This document shows, in pieces, positions 35,663 to 44,357 of a stretch of DNA of 54,806 nt (position 1 is the stretch's first letter; each line of letters opens with the position of its first letter). Source of the stretch: Candidatus Sulfotelmatobacter sp. (GTDB lineage Bacteria > Acidobacteriota > Terriglobia > Terriglobales > Acidobacteriaceae); contig JASHQM010000180.1 of NCBI GenBank assembly GCA_030039165.1, forward strand, positions 1 to 54,806, written 5' to 3'. Made by a program: the position numbers and the translations under genes. The notes below the pieces were generated by a model. That model worked only from the letters and a program-made list of their open reading frames with translations, had not been told where the DNA came from and searched no databases.

Positions 35663-37690
35663 CTATTCGCCGGGAGGCCGTTTCTCTTCCTGCTTTTTTT
35701 CCTCAGGCTTCTGCTGTTTTGGTGGTGGTGCGGGCTTTGCGGCCGGAGCCGCATGTTGCTGCGCGGGCGGCGCTGTTTGCCGCGGAGCCCCTTCATTCTT
35801 GGGTTGCGGATGATTTGCCTGCGCCGCCGGCGGCCGGTTTGCTTCCGGGCGATTATTCGCTGGCGGTGTTGGCCGTGACGGGGTTTCAGCCGGATGCTTC
35901 GCCGGAGGCTGGTTGGCCGCTGGGCGATTCGCCTCAGCCGGAGGGCGATTCGTCTCCGGCCGCTTGTTTGGCTGCGGCGGACGATTCGCTTCCGGCCGAT
36001 TCGGTTGCGCCCCTGGCTTCGGTTGACTTGTGGGTGCTGGTTTTGTGTTGGCGGCCGGCTGAGCAGGCCGATTTGCTGGCGTTGGCTGTCCGGGCCGCGC
36101 CGCATTCATGGGATGGCCGGTAGCTGGCGTCGCCGGTTTTCCCGGAGGCGCCACCTTCACTGCGGGCCGCGCCGCCCCGGCTGGACGCAAACTCGCCAGC
36201 TGCTGTTTGGGAACCGGCTGTCCAGGATGCGCTGCCAAGGCTTTCTGCCTGGCCGCGAACGGCACCGGCGGAGGCGGCGGAGTTTTCTTTGCGACCACCG
36301 GCCGGCTCATCACTGCCGCCGGAGGCGCACTTACATGCCCTGCCGTTGCGGCATGTGCTCCCAGCACAGCTTGGCGGGTGGGAACTACAGCGGCATGCGT
36401 CACCATGGGCGCGGCGGCGATCTGCTGCGGCGTTACTTTTACCGCGGCCTTCGCCACCGGTTGCGCACCCGCAAACGCGGCCTGCGGAACCGCGGTCACT
36501 GCGCCCTCCACGTTGCGGTTTGCGTAGGTCACGTTCGTGATGGTCGTCGTCTTATTGATCACCGTGGTGTTGTAAACATTCGTGACCACGGTCGTATTCA
36601 CCACGGTATTGCTTACGTTCACCTGCGTCATGTAAGCCTGGCTCACGGGATACGACGGTACGTAGACTTCCCGGGGCCCAAGCGGGAACCATCCTACGTT
36701 TCCGCCCCAGCCACCACCTCCGCCGATGAACACAACCAGCGCCGGAGCATAAACCGGTTCGACCGTCGGCGGGCCCGCAATCCAACCCCAGCGTCCGCCA
36801 ACAAACGCCCAGCGCCCATAGTGAAATGGCGCGTAGCCCCATGGCGAGTCGTCGACCCAGGTGTAGCCCCAGGGATCGACCCAGGCCCAATGACCTTCGT
36901 GATAAGGCGCCCAGCCATACGCGGCATGGGGGAACCAGACGTGGCCGTAGTTAGGATCGTCGCGCCAGTCGCCGTTGTCGTCGAGATCGTCGTAGCCCAC
37001 GACGTCAGGGGAAAGATATACCGCCGAGCGCGACTCGTCGTGGCGGCGATCCCGGCCATCAGCCCAGGAGTCGAACCCGTCAGGCGGCCCTACCTGCTCA
37101 ACGTCGGCGTACAGTGACTCGGCGCCGCTAAAAGTGCCCACCTGCCCCGCGTGCACAGAGTACGTCTGGCCATTGCCGGTAGCGTCGGCGTCTCCATTTC
37201 GCACGGTGATGACGGTGTTGGCTCCATCTTCGCTTGCGTCCACTCGGTAGCTTCCGGGCTCGAGCGCCGTAAATGCCAGGTTAGGAGTATCTACCTCGAA
37301 ATCATCCTCCCCGCGCAGGCGGCGCACTCGAACATTCACGGTGCCCGAACTCAACTGCAGTTGCACCGTGTGGTCGTCTAGATTCAAAAATGAGACACCG
37401 GTGTTCTCCGACAAGCGGATGACTGCCGATCCCAGTTGCAACTCGGCCCGGGATTCTCGGTCGGCCCACAGCTTGTCTCCCGTTGTCATCGGCCGGTTTG
37501 GAACAGCTTCAACCCAATCATTTTCACCCGCCGGCTGAAACGAGACTGCCCCTTGGATGTACCCAAGCCGGGCTACCCGGGTCGGCGGATCGTCTTGATC
37601 GTCTTGCGCACCAAGCGGTGCGCTTAGGACACTCCCTACAAGGGCCAGAACAACGGCCCATATGCATCCTGCCTTTTGTGCTTTGTTCAT
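35663..37690 (-). CDS. FecR-domain, DUF6600-type secreted protein with proline-rich tail
   Basis: This 675-residue exported protein has a signal peptide (GCIWAVVLALVGSVLSAPLGA). A FecR-type beta domain follows (LGYIQGAVSFQPAGE, AELQLGSAVIRLSENT, EVDTPNLAFTALEPG), then the DUF6600 block rich in Trp, Gly and His (WFPHAAYGWAPYHEGHW, DDSPWGYAPFHYGRW). A Val/Thr/Asn stretch comes next, then a tail of about 200 residues of Pro/Ala/Arg/Asn repeats (NRPxANRPP). It lacks the cytoplasmic half of the iron-regulatory FecR, so it is not an anti-sigma factor. GGGGGA precedes ATG 37690. It may bind a wall or surface polymer. Confidence 0.85.
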   Translation of the reverse strand: MNKAQKAGCIWAVVLALVGSVLSAPLGAQDDQDDPPTRVARLGYIQGAVSFQPAGENDWVEAVPNRPMTTGDKLWADRESRAELQLGSAVIRLSENTGVSFLNLDDHTVQLQLSSGTVNVRVRRLRGEDDFEVDTPNLAFTALEPGSYRVDASEDGANTVITVRNGDADATGNGQTYSVHAGQVGTFSGAESLYADVEQVGPPDGFDSWADGRDRRHDESRSAVYLSPDVVGYDDLDDNGDWRDDPNYGHVWFPHAAYGWAPYHEGHWAWVDPWGYTWVDDSPWGYAPFHYGRWAFVGGRWGWIAGPPTVEPVYAPALVVFIGGGGGWGGNVGWFPLGPREVYVPSYPVSQAYMTQVNVSNTVVNTTVVTNVYNTTVINKTTTITNVTYANRNVEGAVTAVPQAAFAGAQPVAKAAVKVTPQQIAAAPMVTHAAVVPTRQAVLGAHAATAGHVSAPPAAVMSRPVVAKKTPPPPPVPFAARQKALAAHPGQPVPKQQLASLRPAGAARPAVKVAPPGKPATPATGHPMNAARPGQPTPANRPAQPAANTKPAPTSQPKPGAQPNRPEANRPPQPNKRPETNRPPAEANRPAANQPPAKHPAETPSRPTPPANNRPEANRPPAAQANHPQPKNEGAPRQTAPPAQQHAAPAAKPAPPPKQQKPEEKKQEEKRPPGE

Positions 37691-38182
37691 AGTTCCCCCA
37701 AGCTGTTTGTATTCGCGAAGTACCGACTCTAGAGACTTCAAAGATGCATTTGGATGCTGTCTACAACCGTACCGTTTGAATTGTGTGGAGTGGGGAGCTG
37801 CCAGGGTCAGCCATCAGATCAGTAATGATCTGCTCGTTTGCTTGCACCACTCCTCCTTGTGTATTGGAAACATCAAATACTACTCCTAATCCACATTTCT
37901 CCCCGCCGCGGGGAAACCTTGAACCCAAAATGCGAATCCAGGCGCGCTCGTCTCATCTTGAGATGATCTCCTTCCGCAAGATTGAATCGGATCGTTTAGA
38001 AGCCGGCGTAACTTAATGAAAATCCAAGCGCCCGAGTGCTAATCCTTCCGTTCGCCGCGATGGCCGGGGTCTTGCTCATTTTAGGACGTAAACCGCGTGT
38101 TCTGGCTCCCCATAGCTCTTTCTAACCGGGAAGAGGGGGAGCCCAACCCGCAAATCGGGAATCGACCAGGAAGCCAGGAGCC
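37691..38182. other. Divergent intergenic region with three palindromes
   Basis: This 492-base gap between the FecR/DUF6600 and PilZ-like genes holds no gene I can support. It contains three perfect inverted repeats: CAGATCA-GTAA-TGATCTG (37815-37832), TCCCCGC-C-GCGGGGA (37900-37914) and TCATCT-TG-AGATGA (37953-37966). The first is the best candidate for an operator. Promoters must lie here for both genes, but I cannot place them with confidence. Confidence 0.45.
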
Positions 38183-38590
38183 ATGCTCCGGCGCCCTGAG
38201 TCGCACTGCTTAAGGGTCGCGTTCTTGGCACATTCAGCGGCAGCGCCGTCACGCAAACTACAACCGAACCCGGTTGCAGAGCTGGCGCGCTTTTTCCCCG
38301 AGGCCACGCCCATGCGGCTGCCTGTCCAGATCACTCGCCGCAGCGGGGAGGACACGGCCGTGCGCAAAGGCGACTTGGAAGAAAGCACGGTAATCGAATT
38401 TGGCACGCCCTGCGAGGTTTTGTTTGCCTGCTCCACTCCTCTGGAGTTCGCCGACGTGATCCGCGTGCGCAACTCCGATGCTTCGCTCGATACTGAAGCC
38501 GCCGTGGTAGCGGTACAGTACCATCCTGACAAAACGGTTGTCGCCGCTCGCTTTCTCAAACCTGTTCCCACTTGGATCGTGAAATCATGA
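38183..38590 (+). CDS. PilZ-like domain protein
   Basis: This 135-residue protein has a C-terminal part of about 90 residues (MRLPVQITRR ... ESTVIEFGTPCEVLFA ... EAAVVAVQYHPDKTVVAARFL) whose strand order resembles PilZ, a c-di-GMP-binding fold. The first c-di-GMP motif (RxxxR) is weak, so binding is uncertain. A later ATG at 38312 with GAGG before it would leave just the domain. The stop overlaps the next start (ATGA, 38587-38590), coupling it to the unknown protein. With CheR two genes on, it looks like part of a signalling operon. Confidence 0.55.
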   Translation: MLRRPESHCLRVAFLAHSAAAPSRKLQPNPVAELARFFPEATPMRLPVQITRRSGEDTAVRKGDLEESTVIEFGTPCEVLFACSTPLEFADVIRVRNSDASLDTEAAVVAVQYHPDKTVVAARFLKPVPTWIVKS

Positions 38591-39735
38591 GGCAATCATC
38601 GCAAAGCGCTCCAACGCCCCAAGACCTCGCGGCGCAATGGGCGTCTGCCCGGCGTCTGCATCCCATCTACTCTGAGCTTGCGCGCGAATTTGTGGTCGAT
38701 GTCGCCCCCTGCGCCGATCTCGAAGCAGGCGTCGAAACCCCGGGGCCGGAGTCGGTAGAACAGGCACAACAATGGCTGCAGGATATGGATGAGCGGATTG
38801 GGGTTCACCAGTTGCGTCAGTTTCTGCAAACCAGCTCTGTGGTCGAGCCTGAAGGTCTGATCGATCTGGTCCAATATCTTCTGGCAAAGAACCCGAAGAC
38901 CGATTCGGTGCGCGACAAGATCGATTTTCTTCTTGTGCAATACTTCAGCCAGATCGCCCCAACCGATCTCGATGACGACAAAGCCGATCTGGCCTGCGTG
39001 GCGCAAGGTCTGAAGCCGATTCTGGGGCCGGTGGACCTGAAGACTCCTGTGTGGCTGAACCCCTTGCATCGCGTACTCGATTCCGCGCGGCGCTGCCGCT
39101 CGCTTGATGAACTGCTTCACGGTGGCATCCTCGAGCAGGGGCGCAAAGCCAAGATGCAGGCGGGCGAGTTGTTCTATGCTCCCATCGCCCTGGTGGCCTT
39201 CACGCGTTTCGGCTATCTGATGCGACGCGTATTTTTCCGCCTCATGCACGAAGACTTGAACTACGTTCTCGAAGGCCTCAACGAACTGGAAGAAAAGGGA
39301 GTAGAGACCATCGATTGCCGGCGAGCACAATTTTCCGAGCAAGAGCCCATTGTTCGCCTGCGCATGATCTGCCAGTCGTGGAAGGTCATGTTTCAAGCGG
39401 AGTATTCCTCTGGCCAGCCCTTGCGCATGTTAGTGGACCTGCGCGCCTCACTAGAGGAGGCGCTCGGCCGTCCTGCCGGGAGAGGAACCGCTTCGAAGCA
39501 ACCGGCAAGGCACAGCTCTGATATTCCCCCTGGCAAATCCACCCCCGCTGCGGCCATGCGAGCTGCTGCGGGCGTCGGAGGGCACGTGGCGCGCCAGAAA
39601 CCGGCCACCTCGGCTCCTCACCCGGAAACGAGTGCCAACCCCGCGCCCGAAGCCTCGGAAAAGGCAGAAGTCCCGGACGGCGCGGCGGAGTTTGAAATCA
39701 GCATCGAGCCGCAGGATTGGAGTCCGGATTCCTAG
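38587..39735 (+). CDS. Unknown protein of chemosensory-like operon
   Basis: I do not recognise the family. The 382-residue protein is mainly helical in residues 1-300 (for example VEQAQQWLQDMDERIGV and LDELLHGGILEQGRKAKMQAG). The last 85 residues are a disordered Pro/Ala/Ser/Glu-rich tail that ends acidic (EISIEPQDWSPDS). No membrane segment, zinc site or enzyme motif is visible. The start ATG 38587 lies in an ATGA overlap with the PilZ-like gene. The neighbours, a pseudo-receiver/DHp protein and CheR, suggest an adaptor or scaffold in a signal pathway. Confidence 0.75.
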   Translation: MRQSSQSAPTPQDLAAQWASARRLHPIYSELAREFVVDVAPCADLEAGVETPGPESVEQAQQWLQDMDERIGVHQLRQFLQTSSVVEPEGLIDLVQYLLAKNPKTDSVRDKIDFLLVQYFSQIAPTDLDDDKADLACVAQGLKPILGPVDLKTPVWLNPLHRVLDSARRCRSLDELLHGGILEQGRKAKMQAGELFYAPIALVAFTRFGYLMRRVFFRLMHEDLNYVLEGLNELEEKGVETIDCRRAQFSEQEPIVRLRMICQSWKVMFQAEYSSGQPLRMLVDLRASLEEALGRPAGRGTASKQPARHSSDIPPGKSTPAAAMRAAAGVGGHVARQKPATSAPHPETSANPAPEASEKAEVPDGAAEFEISIEPQDWSPDS

Positions 39736-39829
39736 CCGGCGAAGGAATTGGAAACTGCAACACGTTGCGCACCGCCGCAGGCGCACTACACGGCTATCGT
39801 ACGCATCTGGACGAAGAGGGATCTGGCAA

Positions 39830-40504
39830 GTGGATCAACCGACAGTACTGGTAATCTCCGACGAGGTGGAATTTTCGCGCAGCATCACCGCGCGCTGGCA
39901 AATGGAGCGGCGCGTGCCCACCTTCACTGTGCTTGGCGGAGATCTCTGGCCGCGCTCGGTCGACCGCTACACGGTGGCAATTGTTGGTCCACTTCGGCGC
40001 GAACTGCTCTCGGTAGTTCTGGAACCGCTGCACTCGACCTCGCAACCGTTGTTTTGCGTCTGCCACGACACACCCACAATGCACCTGGTACGGGAGCGCT
40101 GGCCGCGCACGTCGGTTCTGCGCTCTGACGATAACTGGCAGAATGTCTTGGTGCTGGCAGCCGGAGAGGCCGTATTGCGCGCTGAAGCCGAAGCCCGCGC
40201 CCGCGCCGCCGAAGAAACCTGTGCACTACTGGAGCGGCAGGCCACGCTGGGCCGCTATGTGCTCGAAATGCGCCACAGCCTGAATAACGCTCTTACTTCC
40301 CTGCTGGGAAATTCCGACCTCCTCTTGATCGAACCCGGCGCCCTTTCCGCGCAAGCGCGCGCACAGATTGAAACTATTCGTAACATGACGCTGCGCATTC
40401 ACGAAGTCATGCAGCGCTTTTCATCGCTCGAAAAAGAAATGAACGTGGCCGCGCAGGCGGAGCAAGGTGCAGTGAAATACCACGCTGTGGCGGCCGGGAA
40501 TTGA
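39830..40504 (+). CDS. Pseudo-receiver/DHp protein lacking a kinase ATPase domain
   Basis: This 224-residue protein starts with a receiver-like strand (TVLVISDEVEFSRSIT) that lacks the acidic cluster and phospho-Asp of real response regulators. A coiled-coil (about 113-137) leads to a DHp-type helix pair with the H-box LEMRHSLNNALTSLLGNS. His149 is the expected phospho-accepting residue. The chain ends 75 residues later and has no HATPase domain, so it cannot phosphorylate itself. It could be a phosphotransfer protein or a dimeric scaffold. The GTG start has AGAGGGA about eight bases upstream. It lies 67 bases before cheR. Confidence 0.78.
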   Translation: MDQPTVLVISDEVEFSRSITARWQMERRVPTFTVLGGDLWPRSVDRYTVAIVGPLRRELLSVVLEPLHSTSQPLFCVCHDTPTMHLVRERWPRTSVLRSDDNWQNVLVLAAGEAVLRAEAEARARAAEETCALLERQATLGRYVLEMRHSLNNALTSLLGNSDLLLIEPGALSAQARAQIETIRNMTLRIHEVMQRFSSLEKEMNVAAQAEQGAVKYHAVAAGN

Positions 40505-40571
40505 ATGTTACAAGGAGTGGACTAGTCCGAATGGATCGGTTGTAAGAAACCGAAGACTGAGAATTCATTCT

Positions 40572-41657
40572 ATGCCCAAGTTAATCGCAACCAGTCCCCT
40601 CCTTGACCACGAGCTTTCCGAGTTGCGTTTGTTGATCGAGCGCCAAACCGGAATCATTCTCGATTGTCCGAATAGCGCCCTGGCGGCCCACGTCAACGAG
40701 TATCTTGAATCGCAGGAACTCGCATCGGCCTCTACACTGCTCGAGCGCCTTCGCACGTCCGATCAGGATTTTGCAACGTTTTCTTCCTTGCTTGATGGCC
40801 TGATCAACACTAAATCTGGATTCTTCCGCCACCATGGCGCTCTCAATGCACTTTCGAAACAAGTCGTGCCCCAGCTTTGCACTCGCAAATCCTCGGATGC
40901 AATCAGCCCGTTACGCATTTGGGACGCAGGCTGCGCCACGGGCGAAGAAACATACTCGATCGCCATTGCGGTCTGCGATGCCCTTAGCCAGGCCAACGCC
41001 CCGGGCAGCAACACCAATGGAAAATCTTCGCTTCGCAATAATGGAGGTATCGCGGACAGTGCGTCGGCGATTGCGGCCGGTTGCGGATCGGCCCTCTCGG
41101 TTCACATTGTGGGCAGTGACCTTTTGCCGCGCAACATCGAAATCGCCGATCGTGGCGTATACCCGCAATCGGCGCTGAATGGTTTGCCACCGGCGACCAT
41201 TCGAAATTATTTTTCCAGGATCAGCTCGCCGATCAACTCCGCCGAGCCGAACCCAAGTGAAGTAGCGGATGATGCTGAGCGTGGAGAAAACCAGAACCGC
41301 CGCTCATCCAGGAATGGGGCTTCGAATGGCGCATCGCCAGTCGCCAATTCTGCGCACCTGTTGGTAAAGCCGCGTCTGCGGAGTCTTGTGACCTTCAACT
41401 GCATGAATCTCGCCCGCCCCGGCTACATCGGCCGCTTCGACTGTATCTTCTGCATGGATGTGCTGCCGCACTTCTCCCGCGCCCAGCGCATCGCGTTGGT
41501 CGAGCGTCTGCATCTTTACTTAGAGCCGGGCGGCTATCTGTTCTTGAGCCAGACCGAGAAACTGCTGGCCCCGAATCTCAACTTCCGCTCCGAAACCTTC
41601 GACGGCTACACCTACCACCGGAAGCCCATGGCTGCCAGCGCGGCGTACGGAAGATAA
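40572..41657 (+). CDS. cheR: CheR-type chemoreceptor methyltransferase with insertions
   Basis: CheR transfers methyl groups from SAM to receptor glutamates. The 361 residues contain the N-terminal helical domain, the TKSGFFRH segment (usually NxTxFFR) and the SAM loop WDAGCATGEETYS (118-129). FDCIFCMDVLPHFSR (289-303) replaces the usual FCRNVLIYF, with Asp for Asn. Two Ser/Asn-rich insertions are seen at about 137-172 and 217-263. No MCP, CheA or CheW gene lies in the window. It may serve a non-flagellar signalling system with its upstream neighbours. Confidence 0.88.
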   Translation: MPKLIATSPLLDHELSELRLLIERQTGIILDCPNSALAAHVNEYLESQELASASTLLERLRTSDQDFATFSSLLDGLINTKSGFFRHHGALNALSKQVVPQLCTRKSSDAISPLRIWDAGCATGEETYSIAIAVCDALSQANAPGSNTNGKSSLRNNGGIADSASAIAAGCGSALSVHIVGSDLLPRNIEIADRGVYPQSALNGLPPATIRNYFSRISSPINSAEPNPSEVADDAERGENQNRRSSRNGASNGASPVANSAHLLVKPRLRSLVTFNCMNLARPGYIGRFDCIFCMDVLPHFSRAQRIALVERLHLYLEPGGYLFLSQTEKLLAPNLNFRSETFDGYTYHRKPMAASAAYGR

Positions 41658-41814
41658 CTGCTCCAGGAAATATTTGCGCTGTAATCCCGACATCCTGACG
41701 GCTGATTCTCGCGTGGCAAAGTATCCGGACGGTGCGGATAGTGTGAGCTGTTACGGCCCTTGCGCTTTTGGTGGAAGAGGGGATAATTACCGTTCGCGCT
41801 TTCCGGGAGGTCCC

Positions 41815-44301
41815 ATGTCGTCTCTGGCCGAGACACCGCGCTCCAACAGATTTCTGCTTCATAACTGCTTTCGGTTGCTGGTCATGATCTTCACTGTGGC
41901 CGCGTTTTGCAGTTCATCATTCTCCCAGACCCCGCCTGGACCAAACTCCGATCCCACCTATCAGGCGCTGCGCAATGTCGCTTTGAGCGGCGAGGCCGTC
42001 AATGTCACGAACTTTGAGCTCAAGCGGGATGCAGGGAACTTCCACTTTCGCTCGGGGACCATCTGCTTCGTCGCACCCGTTCAGGGCAGAGTCACCGGCG
42101 CAGTCTTTAAAGGCGACGGAGAGTTCGCTCTGACTCCGCCAGATGAAAACGAGCAGAAGTCGCTGCGGCTCCTGACAAAAGAGAACGGGTTCAGCGAGAC
42201 GTTTAATCAACTTGTGCTGCGCTTTACTGATTCCACGTATGAGGAAGTGAAGAAGGCCGGCATTGCCGCTGCATCGGGGTGCGACCCGGGACCTCTAAAG
42301 GACAGCCAGCACACTACGCGTTTCAAGCTGAAGGACAACTACGAGGCGCGCATTCTGGAGGATCTGCTTGGCTCGGAGTCCGGCGCGCTGTTTGTCGCTT
42401 TCATTCACGGCAAGCACTACAACGGCGAAGAATTATTTTCTATAGATCCGCGCGAAGGCCGGGATCAGGTACGGTTCTCGACCTACGATGAAAACAAATC
42501 CGGAGAATGGGCATCGTTCGCGATGTCGCACACTGATTCAAAAGCCGCTGTCGGTCGCTCGATTCGCATCCGGCACCAGCAACTCGACACTACGATCGAG
42601 AAAAGCGGCAACCTGATCGGAAAAGCAACCACCGAGGCCAGCGCCCGGATCGACGGCGTGCGGGTTGTTCCATTCAACCTTTTCCACACTCTGCGGGTAA
42701 GAAGCGTGACGGGCGAAAATGGGCAAGCCCTGGCATTCATCCAGGAAGATAAGAACGAAGACGCCCAGTTTTTTGTGATTCTGCCGAAAGCGCTCGCGGC
42801 AGGAGAGCAGTTCGCGGTCACCACTGAATACGAAGGCAAGGAAGTCGTAACTAACGAAGGTGGTGGAAATTATTTTCCGGTCGCGCGGCAGAACTGGTAC
42901 CCAAATGAGACCCACACTGGATTTGGCGAATATGCCTCCTATGATATGACCTTCCGTATTCCGAAAGGCATGAAGATCGCCGCAACCGGTGTCCTGGTGA
43001 GCGAAAAAGATGATGGCGGCCAGAATGTCAGCGTCTGGAAGAGTGAAGTTCCCCAGACCGTCGCTGGATTCAGCCTCGGCAAATTCAAGGTTGAGGAGGC
43101 GAAACTGGAGAAACCGGAATACTTCATTCAGTCATTTGCCAATGAGGAGTCGCCGGACTGGGTACAAGCTTTACAGCGTCGGGCGGAGGGCGACGATGTG
43201 GCAGGCGGCCGGAGCAATCTTGGAATGTTACGCGCACGGGGAGGTAAACCTGAGGATACGTTGGGCACCTTGAGCACGACTGGCCTGAATAAGAAGGCGC
43301 TTGTTGAAGCCGAGCTTGCAGTGCAACTTTATACCGAATACTTCGGCCCCTCGCTCTTCAAGCACTTGCAGTTAACGCAGCAGACAGCGTGCAACTTCGG
43401 TCAGTCCTGGCCAGAGCTGATTTGGATTCCTATCTGCTATTACTTTGATACGACCGTGCGCCACCAGCTTCGGATGGATTGGGGCGACCGCGGTTACTGG
43501 AAGGCTGTAACGCCTCATGAAGTCGCTCACCAGTGGTGGGGGCACACCGTCGGGTTCGGCTCCGGCCGCGATCAATGGATGAGCGAGGGATTTGCGGACA
43601 TGTCAGCCTCGCTGTATTTGAGCTTGATTGAGAAGAACCCGAGCAAGTTCATTACCTTCTGGAATGACGAACGCGACCTTCTGCTTGAGAGAAACGCAGA
43701 AGGCTTTCGCGCCATCGATGCCGGTCCGCTGACCATGGGGTACCGCACGAGCAATTCGCGAACTGGCTTTGACACCACGCGCCGCCTCATTTATCCCAAG
43801 GGCGCGTACATTCTGCACATGATCCGCATGATGATGCATGACAACCGCACCGGCGACCAACGCTTCAAAGAAACCATGCAGGATTTTGTGAAGACCTACT
43901 CTGGCAGGGCGGCGACGACAGAAGACTTCAAGGCAACCGTCGAAAAACACATGACTCCCGAGATGGATCTGGAAGGAAATCACAAGCTGGACTGGTTCTT
44001 CAACCAATACGTCTACGGGACGGAACTGCCTTCGTACAAACTCGATTCCTCCTTCGACGTCGGAGCCGACGGAGACGTGATTCTGCACATGAAAATCACT
44101 CAGGCGAACGTAAGCGACAAGTTTCACATGCTGGTTCCTCTCTACCTGGAGCTGGCGGACGGAAGTATGTTCGCCCTCGGCCGGGCGCGCATAGCGGGAA
44201 ATACGACCATCGATCAGACCGTGCCCCTCAAGGGCCTGAAAACGAAGCCGCGCCGTGCGGTCCTGAACTACTATGACGACGTGCTGGCGTCCGCGGACTA
44301 G
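41815..44301 (+). CDS. Secreted M1-family aminopeptidase
   Basis: This 828-residue protein has a signal peptide (LLVMIFTVAAFCSSSFS). The gluzincin site HEVAH is at 568-572 with the third ligand Glu591 in WMSEGFAD. The first 300 residues form an extra beta-rich domain not found in ordinary M1 enzymes. The chain is long but the C-terminal helical part is short. The start is ATG 41815 with GGGAGG before it; the frame is open upstream without a good start. It probably degrades peptides in the periplasm or outside. It is convergent with uvrB. Confidence 0.9.
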   Translation: MSSLAETPRSNRFLLHNCFRLLVMIFTVAAFCSSSFSQTPPGPNSDPTYQALRNVALSGEAVNVTNFELKRDAGNFHFRSGTICFVAPVQGRVTGAVFKGDGEFALTPPDENEQKSLRLLTKENGFSETFNQLVLRFTDSTYEEVKKAGIAAASGCDPGPLKDSQHTTRFKLKDNYEARILEDLLGSESGALFVAFIHGKHYNGEELFSIDPREGRDQVRFSTYDENKSGEWASFAMSHTDSKAAVGRSIRIRHQQLDTTIEKSGNLIGKATTEASARIDGVRVVPFNLFHTLRVRSVTGENGQALAFIQEDKNEDAQFFVILPKALAAGEQFAVTTEYEGKEVVTNEGGGNYFPVARQNWYPNETHTGFGEYASYDMTFRIPKGMKIAATGVLVSEKDDGGQNVSVWKSEVPQTVAGFSLGKFKVEEAKLEKPEYFIQSFANEESPDWVQALQRRAEGDDVAGGRSNLGMLRARGGKPEDTLGTLSTTGLNKKALVEAELAVQLYTEYFGPSLFKHLQLTQQTACNFGQSWPELIWIPICYYFDTTVRHQLRMDWGDRGYWKAVTPHEVAHQWWGHTVGFGSGRDQWMSEGFADMSASLYLSLIEKNPSKFITFWNDERDLLLERNAEGFRAIDAGPLTMGYRTSNSRTGFDTTRRLIYPKGAYILHMIRMMMHDNRTGDQRFKETMQDFVKTYSGRAATTEDFKATVEKHMTPEMDLEGNHKLDWFFNQYVYGTELPSYKLDSSFDVGADGDVILHMKITQANVSDKFHMLVPLYLELADGSMFALGRARIAGNTTIDQTVPLKGLKTKPRRAVLNYYDDVLASAD

Positions 44302-44357
44302 TTAAAACGTCTCCCCGAGCGGGAGCCCACCAGTTGAAAAGCCGCCAACCCTCTGGT

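Noticed and set aside
35894..37117. 407-codon plus-strand frame opposite the FecR/DUF6600 gene
   Set aside because: It mirrors the Pro/Trp/Gly-rich coding strand and is Arg/Cys/His-rich without any domain. It is a compositional artefact.
38036..38044. GAGTGCTAA, one half of a CIRCE element
   Set aside because: The partner half TTAGCACTC is not found at nine bases' distance, so there is no HrcA operator here.
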